This document shows positions 54,051 to 61,271 of a stretch of 64,000 bases of DNA, one piece after another (within the stretch, counting starts at the first letter, position 1; every line of letters starts with the position of its first letter). The translations under genes and the position numbers were made by a program. A model generated the notes under the pieces. It searched no databases and was not told where the DNA came from. It saw only the letters and a list, made by a program, of their open reading frames with translations. Origin of the DNA: Cytobacillus oceanisediminis 2691 (GTDB lineage Bacteria; Bacillota; Bacilli; Bacillales; Cytobacillaceae); assembly GCF_007678455.1 (NCBI RefSeq), contig NZ_VEEP01000001.1:248001-312000 (forward strand), in the 5' to 3' direction.

Positions 54051-54776
54051 TCATGAAAACATTCTATTCATTGCCCGTTTAAGGTCGGGCTGCCAATAGG
54101 TCCATGTATGGTCTCCGCTGAATTCTTCGTAAAAATAGCCAAAGCCTTTTTCTTTAAAAATCTTTGAAAGATCCCTGTTTGGCGTCAGGAAATCTTTGTT
54201 TTTGGATGAGGTCGTCTTAACGGTTGTCTCCTGTTCGCCGACCGTGTGGTATATATTCAGCAATTCAGGCTGACTGAAGTTCTTAACCGCGGAAAATACT
54301 TCCTTATTCACATATGGTGATTGAAGCAGAACTTTTCCAAAAGTATGAGGATACTGGATAGCGGCAAGCAACGAAACTGTTGCTGCAAGCGAATCCCCGA
54401 CCAAAGCGCGTCCCATGCCCATTTGGTATGTTGGATAACGTTCATCCAGGTAAGGGACAAGCTCATGAGCAAGAAAGCGGATATAGGCCTGGTGCTGCTC
54501 TCCTTTTGGATGGTATTTTCGGCGCCGGTCTTCGACGGAATCATATGGGATTCCAACGATGATGACGTTTTCAATTTCTTTTTTGGCAAGGAATTCATCC
54601 GCAATCCTGCCTATCCTCCCTAATTGGAAATAATCGCGGCCATCCTGTGCGATCAGCAAGGAGTATTTATACAGCGGGGAATAATTGGCAGGCAGGTAGA
54701 CCAGCATTGTGATATCTTCACCCAGCTCCTTGCTTTGGAGTGTGATTTCTTCAATTTTGCCCATAGGATAATCCAT
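54051..54776 (-). CDS. yjcH: Esterase-family protein YjcH
   Basis: An alpha/beta-hydrolase of the esterase D-like family, 241 residues. The nucleophile elbow is GDSLAA (MGRALVGDSLAATVSLLAA), with an oxyanion region near LLIAQDGRDYF and the likely catalytic His in EFSGDHTWTYW near the C terminus. TTGGAGG precedes the ATG. There is no signal peptide, so it acts in the cytoplasm. It corresponds to B. subtilis YjcH, upstream of yjcG. The substrate is not known; siderophore esterases share this fold. Confidence 0.9.
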   Translation of the reverse strand: MDYPMGKIEEITLQSKELGEDITMLVYLPANYSPLYKYSLLIAQDGRDYFQLGRIGRIADEFLAKKEIENVIIVGIPYDSVEDRRRKYHPKGEQHQAYIRFLAHELVPYLDERYPTYQMGMGRALVGDSLAATVSLLAAIQYPHTFGKVLLQSPYVNKEVFSAVKNFSQPELLNIYHTVGEQETTVKTTSSKNKDFLTPNRDLSKIFKEKGFGYFYEEFSGDHTWTYWQPDLKRAMNRMFS

Positions 54777-54909
54777 ATATTTACCTCCAAATCCTTCGAT
54801 TTGCTATTTTACTTTTTACCGTCAAAACGATTTTAGCATATGTATTTTTAAAAAGCTTTTCAGGTAATGTATTATAAGCCGGCATGAAATTAGTAAGCAA
54901 GTAAGATGT

Positions 54910-54940
54910 TTGACAATTGTGTGAAGTCTTATGGTAGAAT
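54910..54940 (+). promoter_or_regulatory. Candidate sigma-A promoter of the TRAP operon
   Basis: TTGACA at 54910-54915 and TAGAAT at 54935-54940 are 19 bases apart, with an extended -10 (TGG). The binding-protein gene begins 37 bp downstream. Confidence 0.6.
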
Positions 54941-54976
54941 TATGGTGAACATTTATATATCAAAGGGGGAAATCTG

Positions 54977-55969
54977 ATGAAAAAAAGAAAGTTTCTTTTA
55001 TTCACTGCTCTTGTGCTAGTGCTTTCGATGGTGCTATCAGCTTGTGGCGGCGGCTCTGACGAAAAGGGTGGAGAAGGAAAATCACAAGAAAAACCTAAAT
55101 TCATGAGCATCCTTACTGGCGGTACGGGTGGTACATACTTCCCGCTTGGCGGAGCTTTCGCCAAGATTGTGTCTGATGCAACGGGTATCGATACAAATGC
55201 GGAAACAACAGGAGCATCTGCTGAAAACATGCAGAGCATTAAGGATGGAAAAGGTGAAATCGCCTTCACTCAAACAGATATCGCTTCTTATGCAACTGAA
55301 GGAAAGCTGATGTTTGATGGAAACAAAATCGATAATATTAAAGCGATCGGTACTCTTTATCCTGAAACAATCCAAATCGTTACAACTGAAAAATCAGGCA
55401 TCAAATCCGTTGGAGACCTGAAAGGTAAAAAGGTATCGATAGGTGCACCAGGGTCTGGAACTGCAGCGAATGCAGAACAAATCCTTGAGGCTTATGGAAT
55501 GTCAGTTGATGATATCAAGAAGCAGGATTTAAGCTTTGATGAATCAGTAAATGGCATTAAAGACGGAAATATCGATGCTGCATTCGTTACGGCGGGACAT
55601 CCGACTGCAGCTGTTGAAGAGCTTTCTGCGACAGAAAAAGTTGTAATCGTTCCTATTGAGGCTGATAAGGCTGATAAACTAATTGAAAAGTATCCATACT
55701 ACGCAAAAGAAGTAGTACCTTCAGGAACTTATAAGTTGGGTTCCGATGTGCCAACTGTTGCTGTTCTGGCAATGCTGGTAGTAAAGTCTGATCTTTCAGA
55801 TGAAGTTGTTTACGATATCACTAAATCAATTTTTGAAAACCTTGACCAGGTACAACATGCAAAAGCTAAGCAAATTAAGCTTGAAAATGCTTTGAATGGT
55901 GTAGGTATTGACGTACACCCAGGAGCACAGAAGTATTTTGATGAAAAAGGAATCAAAGCTGCTGAGTAA
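54977..55969 (+). CDS. TRAP transporter substrate-binding lipoprotein, TAXI family
   Basis: TAXI-family binding protein of 330 residues. The signal peptide MKKRKFLLFTALVLVLSMV leads to lipobox LSAC. The mature protein has the TAXI hallmark SILTGGTGGTYFPLGGAFA, then AETTGASAENMQSIKDGKGE and GKKVSIGAPGSGTAANA. It captures an unknown carboxylate or amino acid and passes it to the fused permease at 56670. GGGGG lies eight bases before the ATG. Two hairpins in the 180-bp gap before the next gene may reduce downstream expression. Confidence 0.95.
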   Translation: MKKRKFLLFTALVLVLSMVLSACGGGSDEKGGEGKSQEKPKFMSILTGGTGGTYFPLGGAFAKIVSDATGIDTNAETTGASAENMQSIKDGKGEIAFTQTDIASYATEGKLMFDGNKIDNIKAIGTLYPETIQIVTTEKSGIKSVGDLKGKKVSIGAPGSGTAANAEQILEAYGMSVDDIKKQDLSFDESVNGIKDGNIDAAFVTAGHPTAAVEELSATEKVVIVPIEADKADKLIEKYPYYAKEVVPSGTYKLGSDVPTVAVLAMLVVKSDLSDEVVYDITKSIFENLDQVQHAKAKQIKLENALNGVGIDVHPGAQKYFDEKGIKAAE

Positions 55970-55980
55970 TATTCAAAACC

Positions 55981-56018
55981 CGACCGGACAAAATCCTTTT
56001 GTGGATTTTGCCCGGTCA
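55981..56018 (+). terminator. Hairpin after the TAXI gene
   Basis: GACCGGACAAAATCC pairs with GGATTTTGCCCGGTC (one mismatch). No T-run follows, so it may be a message-stabilising hairpin more than a terminator. Confidence 0.6.
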
Positions 56019-56066
56019 ATAAATATTTCTGGACTGCATTTGTACTCCGGAGGTTCCACTAAAGAA

Positions 56067-56095
56067 CAGACCGAACTCTATTCCGGTCTTTTTTT
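56067..56095 (+). terminator. Intra-operon terminator before DUF1850
   Basis: GACCG pairs with CGGTC around ten bases and is followed by seven T residues. Lying between the binding protein and the permease genes, it could limit read-through, as in the opp operon. Confidence 0.7.
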
Positions 56096-56149
56096 ACTGA
56101 ATATTTATCAAACCTCTTTGAGCGATATCAGACAGGCGAGGAATGGATA

Positions 56150-56686
56150 ATGAAATCAATAAAATTCAATAAAAAGATCTTCGTTCTGTTGCTCCTCATT
56201 ATGTTAATTTTAATTATCTCAATCAATATTCCATATAAACAAGCTCTTGTTTTTCTTCAACCTGAAGAAGAAGATATACTATGCTATGTACCTATTGCAC
56301 AAGGGGACAAGTTTAAGATAAAGTATACACATTCCATCCATTTGTCCGATGTAATTGAAAGCTATAAAATTACCGAACAAAATGAGATTCAGCAATACGA
56401 ATTGGAGTATGAAGATTTTGCCATTGGTATGCCATCAGAAATTGCAGAAGGGGAACATTTTGAAATGCAGGATGGCAAGTACCGTATAAAGAATATGGAA
56501 AGAAGGTTTAAGCACTTCGACCTGCGAGTCGGCAAGGTGAGGGCTAATCACACGTTTATGCAAGGTAAAGTCTCCTTTCCACTTTCCAAGGCAATTGAAC
56601 CAGGAACGAGAGTAAGGATACAAGTAATGAAAATTAATGTTATTCAGCAAATGAAAGGAGTGAATATCCTTGAGCATGAAGAATGA
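56150..56686 (+). CDS. DUF1850 protein associated with TAXI TRAP transporters
   Basis: A 178-residue protein with one N-terminal membrane anchor (about 10-28) and an extracytoplasmic DUF1850 domain. Its signature is the region FKIKYTHSIHLSDVIESYKI with the YTHS-type motif, then AIGMPSEIAEGEHFEMQDGK. DUF1850 genes are regularly found between TAXI binding proteins and fused TRAP permeases, so an accessory role in that transporter is likely. Its end overlaps the permease start by 17 bases. Confidence 0.85.
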   Translation: MKSIKFNKKIFVLLLLIMLILIISINIPYKQALVFLQPEEEDILCYVPIAQGDKFKIKYTHSIHLSDVIESYKITEQNEIQQYELEYEDFAIGMPSEIAEGEHFEMQDGKYRIKNMERRFKHFDLRVGKVRANHTFMQGKVSFPLSKAIEPGTRVRIQVMKINVIQQMKGVNILEHEE

Positions 56687-58628
56687 AACTTTATCTGAAC
56701 AGGAACAGCAGGAGCTGCTGGAAAAATACGATCCTGAAGCTGCCTCAAGGAAATTAAATGGAATTATGGGCATGATTGCATTCATTATGCTGCTGTCATT
56801 CTCACTATTCCAGTTGTACACATCCATCTTTGGGGTTTTGACGGCACAGTTGCAGAGGTCCATCCATTTGGGGTTTGCGCTTGCACTGATTTTTATTTTA
56901 TTTCCTGCACGCAAAAAAGACCGTGTACATAATAAAGTCGCATGGTACGATATTTTACTGGCGATTATCGCAATAGCTGTAGGTGCCTATTGGCCATTAA
57001 TGATTGATGAACTGGTAAACAGGGTTGGGCGTCTTACTCCGGTTGATTTTTACATTGGTCTTGCTGCTGTTTTACTCGTCCTCGAAGCGACCAGGAGAAC
57101 GGTAGGACTGCCGATTACGGTTATTGCGGTTCTGTTTTTGGGTTATGCATTGTATGGTCCATATATGCCGGGTTTCCTCGCACACAGAGGACTTGAACTT
57201 GACAGCTTGATCCAGACAATGTTCTTCACAACTGAAGGTATCTTAGGAACACCATTAGGGGTTTCTTCTACGTTTATCTTCTTATTCTTGTTATTTGGCG
57301 CGTTTCTAGTGAAAACAGGCGTTGGCCAATATTTTAACGATCTTGCTGTTTCTATCGCTGGAAAAAGAGTTGGTGGTCCGGCAAAGGTAGCGATTTTTTC
57401 TAGTGCATTGCAAGGAACAATCAGCGGCAGTTCCGTGGCTAACGTAGTCACGTCAGGCTCATTTACGATTCCTATGATGAAAAAGCTCGGATATCGTAAA
57501 GAATTTGCTGGAGCAGTAGAAGCAGCTGCTTCTACCGGTGGCCAGCTTATGCCGCCTATCATGGGTGCAGCTGCTTTCTTGATGGTGGAATTCATTGGCG
57601 GCGGCATCACATACTGGGATATCGCTAAGGCTGCAGCCATTCCAGCGCTGCTTTATTTTACCGGGATTTGGATCATGACACATTTTGAAGCAAAACGGGT
57701 CGGCCTGCGCGGATTGAAGGATGAAGAAATGCCTGACCGCAAAGAAGTTCTGGCTAAAATCTATTTGCTATTGCCAATATTGGCTGTAATTGTCCTGATG
57801 GTAAGCGGAATGAGTGTTATGAGAGCCGCTCTATGGAGTATTGTTATTACTGTGGTGGTTAGTGCGATAAAGAAAGAAACCCGGATTGGTTTCAGAGATG
57901 TAATTGATGCGCTTGTCGATGGGGCACGCACGGCGTTAGGTGTTGCGGCTGCAACTGCTGCTGCTGGTATTATCGTAGGGGTTGTAACCAAAACCGGCCT
58001 TGGCCTGAAGCTAGCCAATGGATTGTTGGATCTTGCCGGAGGACATTTACTCCTCACCCTGGCGTTTACAATGGTTGCATCCCTGGTATTAGGAATGGGG
58101 TCACCGACAACAGCAAACTATGTCATTACGTCAACCATTGCAGCACCGGCCATCATTTTGCTGGGAGTACCTGATTTATCTGCACATTTATTTGTATTCT
58201 ATTTCGGGATCATCGCTGATATTACACCTCCAGTAGCGCTGGCGGCATTTGCGGCAGCTGGTGTATCAGGCGGTGAACCAATAAAAACAGGGGTTAACTC
58301 AGCAAAGCTGGCAATAGCAGCGTTCATCATCCCTTATATGTTCGTATTGTCTCCAGAATTACTAATGATTGATACAACATGGTATTACCTTATCTGGGTG
58401 GTGTTTACGGCACTTGCCGGCATGATGCTGATTGGTGCAGGTATTATTGGTTTCTGGCTGAGGAAATTGTTCTGGTACGAGAGAATAATTGGAGTTGTAA
58501 GCGGCTTAATGCTGATTTATCCTGAAAAAATTACTGATATAATCGGACTTGGTTCCTTTGTTCTACTCATTGCATTGCAAATTCTGATCAAGAGACACAA
58601 TACACCTGAGCCAAATACAGTTAGTTAA
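56670..58628 (+). CDS. TRAP transporter fused permease (DctQM)
   Basis: A 652-residue membrane protein that joins the small (DctQ-like, about 25-130) and large (DctM-like, about 140-620) TRAP permease subunits in one chain. Conserved DctM segments are SGSSVANVVTSGSFTIPMMKK, AAASTGGQLMPPIMGAAAFLM and GMGSPTTANYVITSTIAAPA. The start is TTG 56670, with AAAGGAG about nine bases upstream. It uses an ion gradient to import the ligand held by the TAXI protein. A terminator follows at 58634. Confidence 0.94.
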   Translation: MSMKNETLSEQEQQELLEKYDPEAASRKLNGIMGMIAFIMLLSFSLFQLYTSIFGVLTAQLQRSIHLGFALALIFILFPARKKDRVHNKVAWYDILLAIIAIAVGAYWPLMIDELVNRVGRLTPVDFYIGLAAVLLVLEATRRTVGLPITVIAVLFLGYALYGPYMPGFLAHRGLELDSLIQTMFFTTEGILGTPLGVSSTFIFLFLLFGAFLVKTGVGQYFNDLAVSIAGKRVGGPAKVAIFSSALQGTISGSSVANVVTSGSFTIPMMKKLGYRKEFAGAVEAAASTGGQLMPPIMGAAAFLMVEFIGGGITYWDIAKAAAIPALLYFTGIWIMTHFEAKRVGLRGLKDEEMPDRKEVLAKIYLLLPILAVIVLMVSGMSVMRAALWSIVITVVVSAIKKETRIGFRDVIDALVDGARTALGVAAATAAAGIIVGVVTKTGLGLKLANGLLDLAGGHLLLTLAFTMVASLVLGMGSPTTANYVITSTIAAPAIILLGVPDLSAHLFVFYFGIIADITPPVALAAFAAAGVSGGEPIKTGVNSAKLAIAAFIIPYMFVLSPELLMIDTTWYYLIWVVFTALAGMMLIGAGIIGFWLRKLFWYERIIGVVSGLMLIYPEKITDIIGLGSFVLLIALQILIKRHNTPEPNTVS

Positions 58629-58633
58629 TTTTT

Positions 58634-58664
58634 AGAAGTCCTCATTCCGGGGGCTTCTTTTTTA
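58634..58664 (+). terminator. Terminator of the TRAP operon
   Basis: AGAAGTCC pairs with GGGCTTCT (one G-T pair), then six T residues. It overlaps the stop codon of the convergent WYL gene. Confidence 0.8.
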
Positions 58665-58883
58665 ACTGGTTTTAAGAAAGTGCCGTTTTTCTGGCATGAT
58701 GGATAGGATGTTTTCAACCTTGAATAAACGTTCATCGTTTCTAAGGAAACAAAATGCTTTAAAGTAATCCCCACTGATCTCTTTTACAATAATCCTACGC
58801 TGTGTAATCTGGTTATCGACTGCAAAATAAATCATTTCAACAGGCTGGTTTTCTTTTAGTGATTTTTCCAAAAGGAAATTCAT
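58662..58883 (-). CDS. Small WYL-like domain protein
   Basis: A 73-residue protein from ATG 58883, with AAAGGAGTG six bases upstream. The whole chain looks like a minimal WYL domain: PVEMIYFAVDNQITQRRIIV, then DYFKAFCFLRNDERLFKVEN and ILSIMP. WYL domains bind ligands or nucleic acid in regulators linked with DNA damage and phage defence, but here there is no DNA-binding partner domain. Its promoter (TTGAAT and TATAAT, 18 bases apart, 58913-58942 on the minus strand) has a LexA-like box in the spacer, so SOS control is likely. Confidence 0.78.
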   Translation of the reverse strand: MNFLLEKSLKENQPVEMIYFAVDNQITQRRIIVKEISGDYFKAFCFLRNDERLFKVENILSIMPEKRHFLKTS

Positions 58884-58912
58884 GTGATTCACTCCTTTTC
58901 TTTTATAATTAT

Positions 58913-58942
58913 ATTATACCCGAACATTCGTTCTTTATTCAA
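58913..58942 (-). promoter_or_regulatory. Promoter of the WYL gene
   Basis: On the minus strand, TTGAAT (58942-58937) and TATAAT (58918-58913) are 18 bases apart. The LexA-like box at 58921-58934 fills the spacer. Confidence 0.7.
58921..58934. promoter_or_regulatory. LexA/DinR-like box 1
   Basis: CGAACATTCGTTCT matches the Gram-positive SOS box CGAAC-N4-GTTCG at nine of ten defined positions. It lies inside the promoter spacer of the WYL gene, where a bound repressor would block polymerase. Confidence 0.72.
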
Positions 58943-58949
58943 TTATTTC

Positions 58950-58963
58950 AGAACAAATGTTCG
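58950..58963. promoter_or_regulatory. LexA/DinR-like box 2
   Basis: AGAACAAATGTTCG matches CGAAC-N4-GTTCG at nine of ten positions, with the mismatch on the opposite end from box 1. It abuts the -35 element of the NUDIX gene (58964). The two boxes are 29 bp apart, centre to centre. Confidence 0.72.
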
Positions 58964-58992
58964 TTGTTTTGGCGGATGGGTAGTGGTATAAT
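58964..58992 (+). promoter_or_regulatory. Promoter of the NUDIX gene
   Basis: TTGTTT at 58964-58969 and TATAAT at 58987-58992 are 17 bases apart, with TGG making an extended -10. The gene starts 20 bp downstream. Confidence 0.75.
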
Positions 58993-59012
58993 CTGGAATG
59001 GAGGTGTTATGG

Positions 59013-59630
59013 ATGGAGAGCGAAATGCTTAGGATTTTTGATCAACATGGGACCTGCCTGGGAACAGCACCGAGGTCCCGTGTACATAAAGCTGGCCACT
59101 GGCATGAGACATTCCATTGCTGGTTTGCAGAGCGGATAAACGGAGATGACTTTCTTTATTTTCAAGTTCGCAGTTCCGCTAAGAAAGATTATTCCGGTTT
59201 GCTGGATATCACTGCAGCGGGGCATATTCTGGCTAATGAAAGCCCTCTTGATGGCTTGAGGGAAGTAAAGGAAGAACTCGGAATCGACGTGACTGTTGAA
59301 GATTTACAATCTTTAGGTACCATCAAAGATTCACTGATCAGTCCAGAATTCATTGACCGAGAGCTATGCCATGTTTTCTTGTACAAGGAACATCAGCCTT
59401 TTGAAAAATTCCAGCTGCAAAAGGATGAGGTCTCAGGGATCATGGTGGCAAGCATGACCGATTTTGAAGATCTATGGTTTGCTAAATCCAGTGAAATAAG
59501 GCTCAAAGGTTTCAAGGTAAGTGAGGAAGGCGAAAAGAAACCAAAAGAGATGCTGGCCTCCAAAAAGGATTTTGTGCCTCATGAAGATGAGTATATTAAA
59601 AGGGTCATCCAAAGTATAAGAAATTCATAA
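59013..59630 (+). CDS. NUDIX hydrolase
   Basis: A 205-residue NUDIX-family protein from ATG 59013, with GGAGGTG six bases upstream. The NUDIX helix is GHILANESPLDGLREVKEELGI; the REVKEELG core is intact, but the spacing from the first Glu is one residue shorter than the textbook motif, as seen in IPP-isomerase-like NUDIX proteins. The flanking FHCWFAERINGDDFLYFQ also fits that subgroup. The substrate is not deducible. It is divergent from the WYL gene, and a LexA-like box touches its promoter. Confidence 0.85.
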   Translation: MESEMLRIFDQHGTCLGTAPRSRVHKAGHWHETFHCWFAERINGDDFLYFQVRSSAKKDYSGLLDITAAGHILANESPLDGLREVKEELGIDVTVEDLQSLGTIKDSLISPEFIDRELCHVFLYKEHQPFEKFQLQKDEVSGIMVASMTDFEDLWFAKSSEIRLKGFKVSEEGEKKPKEMLASKKDFVPHEDEYIKRVIQSIRNS

Positions 59631-59658
59631 TCCAGATAATTTTTATGGGGAAAAATTA

Positions 59659-59687
59659 TTGACTTTATACTGAATCCAGTATATATT
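59659..59687 (+). promoter_or_regulatory. Promoter of tRNA-Val
   Basis: TTGACT at 59659-59664 and TATATT at 59682-59687 are separated by 17 bases, about 35 bp before the tRNA. Confidence 0.8.
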
Positions 59688-59722
59688 AATTAATGTCCTC
59701 ATTAAATAGGACAACTTAGAAC

Positions 59723-59795
59723 GATTCCTTAGCTCAGCTGGGAGAGCGCTACCTTGACAGGGTAGAGGTCGCTGGTTCGAACCCAGTAGGAATCA
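59723..59795 (+). tRNA. tRNA-Val (GAC)
   Basis: A 73-nucleotide cloverleaf. The acceptor stem is GATTCCT with AGGAATC, the D-arm has AGCTCAGCTGGGAGAGC, and the anticodon stem is CTACC with GGTAG around loop TTGACAG. The T-arm contains GGTTCGAACC. The anticodon GAC is at 59756-59758, reading Val codons GUC and GUU. CCA is not encoded. It is a single-tRNA unit with its own promoter and terminator. Confidence 0.97.
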
Positions 59796-59803
59796 TACTT
59801 TTG

Positions 59804-59847
59804 AAAAAGCCCCCATCTCTTATATAACAAGGGATGGAGGCTTTTTT
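59804..59847 (+). terminator. Terminator of tRNA-Val
   Basis: AAAAAGCCCCCATC pairs with GGATGGAGGCTTTTT (one mismatch) around a long loop, with the T-run in the 3' arm. Confidence 0.88.
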
Positions 59848-59944
59848 GTTTTGCCAACACTTCTTTTACCAGACAAGCAGGCGGAATCAATCAGCCACTA
59901 CTTTTTCAAAACTTATTGCCGTTTTCCCTTCAAAATGTTCAGTT

Positions 59945-59972
59945 AAGCTCAATGCCTAACTGAGCTTTTTTA
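59945..59972 (+). terminator. Orphan terminator-like hairpin
   Basis: AAGCTCA pairs with TGAGCTT around nine bases and is followed by TTTT. No gene precedes it after the tRNA terminator. The rest of 59848-60077 shows nothing else I can support. Confidence 0.55.
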
Positions 59973-60077
59973 TTATTAGCTGCTGATAATATACCTTCTT
60001 CCTGCTTCCCGTTAATTTAGAGTGATAATTTCATTTAACTTAGAAAAAAATAAGGATTAGGAAAGGAGGGATAGCAA

Positions 60078-60467
60078 ATGCCTGTGAAAAAGTTGGTTAC
60101 AGGATTGATTTTGTTTGTAGCATTGTTCACGGTTGTGACAACAATAGGCTTACATAGTAGTTTTGCCGAAACTGGTGTTGCAACTAAACCAATGGAGAAT
60201 GTTAATATGATTGAGGTAGAGTTGAATGATAATTACTTTAATCCAAAAGTTATCAGCATTCCAAACGGAATCACTACAACCTTGAAATTGAGAAACAAAG
60301 GGAAGAAAGAGCATACATTTACAGTGGAAAAGCTTGGGATTGACATCGAGCTCCAGCCAGGAAAAGAAAAAAACATTTCCGTGAAACCAGAACAGAAGGG
60401 TACTTATGAATTGATATGCCGGTATCACTTCCAGGAAGGTATGGTTGGGAAGGTAAATGTTAATTAA
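60078..60467 (+). CDS. Secreted cupredoxin-domain protein
   Basis: A 129-residue exported protein. An N-terminal hydrophobic segment (about 5-27) ends near SSFA-ET, a probable signal peptidase site, so it is released or anchored outside the membrane. The remainder is a small plastocyanin-like cupredoxin domain. Likely copper ligands are His in KKEHTFTV, then Cys, His and Met in CRYHFQEGM. AAAGGAGGG precedes the ATG. A perfect terminator follows. It could carry electrons or bind copper; partners are not visible nearby. Confidence 0.87.
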   Translation: MPVKKLVTGLILFVALFTVVTTIGLHSSFAETGVATKPMENVNMIEVELNDNYFNPKVISIPNGITTTLKLRNKGKKEHTFTVEKLGIDIELQPGKEKNISVKPEQKGTYELICRYHFQEGMVGKVNVN

Positions 60468-60493
60468 AAAGCAGTGCAAATAATGTATTGAGT

Positions 60494-60529
60494 ACCCAAA
60501 AAGTTAGAGTGAAATCTAACTTTTTGGGT
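60494..60529 (+). terminator. Terminator of the cupredoxin gene
   Basis: ACCCAAAAAGTTAGA pairs perfectly with TCTAACTTTTTGGGT around six bases; the internal T-run lies in the 3' arm. Confidence 0.88.
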
Positions 60530-60644
60530 GTCTCATCAATGCTCCTTTTTATTTTCGAAACAATAAGAGTAGTTCCACTTCTAATAATGATAAATATAAT
60601 GTACGGTACGGTGAGCCATATATCATTTAAGATGAGGTGGAAAG

Positions 60645-61205
60645 TTGTATTTTTTTAAGCCTATTTCTAATGAAGTGCGTTTATCTAAACTGATATTCAA
60701 AAAACGCAATAAAACGATGAAGCTCATTTTGGGGTCTTTTTTTGCCTGTATATCAGTTATGCTACAGGCAGCTGGAGGCTTTTTGCCAGGTATAGGATTA
60801 TTTTTTAGTCCGCTCGCCACTGCACCTATTTTGTTATGTTCAATGTTTTCCATTCCACTTGGAGTAATGTCCTACTTTCTGACCATTATATTGTTATTTA
60901 TTCTGCAGCCAAGTGAATTAATTGTATTCGCCTTTACAACAGGACTGTTGGGACTGGGCATAGGAGCAGCATTTTGGTTTTTTAGGAAGAGATTAAGCAT
61001 TATTGCGGCAGGGACTATTTTTTTAATGCTGGGAATTATCATTTTGCTATTTATCTTCGACTTTCCCGTTTTAGGACCAGTCGTTTCAGGTTCCTTTTCA
61101 TTTCTTACAACCGCGGGGATCCTTTTATTTGCTTTACTTTATAGCTGGTTATGGGTTGAAATTGCTTTAAACATTTTTAATAGACTAAAAAGGTTAATCA
61201 TTTAG
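60645..61205 (+). CDS. Multi-pass membrane protein, unknown
   Basis: A 186-residue integral membrane protein that I cannot assign. The start is TTG 60645, with GAGGTGG about six bases upstream. A basic N-terminal region (ISNEVRLSKLIFKKRNKT) precedes about five hydrophobic helices, including the glycine-rich AAGGFLPGIGLFFSPLATAP. The C terminus is basic (NRLKRLII). The hydrophobic substrate-component-like look of the first two helices hints at an ECF or small-molecule transporter, but this is not firm. It stands alone between the cupredoxin gene and the convergent sugar dehydrogenase gene. Confidence 0.72.
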   Translation: MYFFKPISNEVRLSKLIFKKRNKTMKLILGSFFACISVMLQAAGGFLPGIGLFFSPLATAPILLCSMFSIPLGVMSYFLTIILLFILQPSELIVFAFTTGLLGLGIGAAFWFFRKRLSIIAAGTIFLMLGIIILLFIFDFPVLGPVVSGSFSFLTTAGILLFALLYSWLWVEIALNIFNRLKRLII

Positions 61206-61271
61206 TGTCTCCTAAATCCACTCACTATTGCCTGGCAGATAAAGCCCTCAGAAATCAGATAGGCTCAAGAT

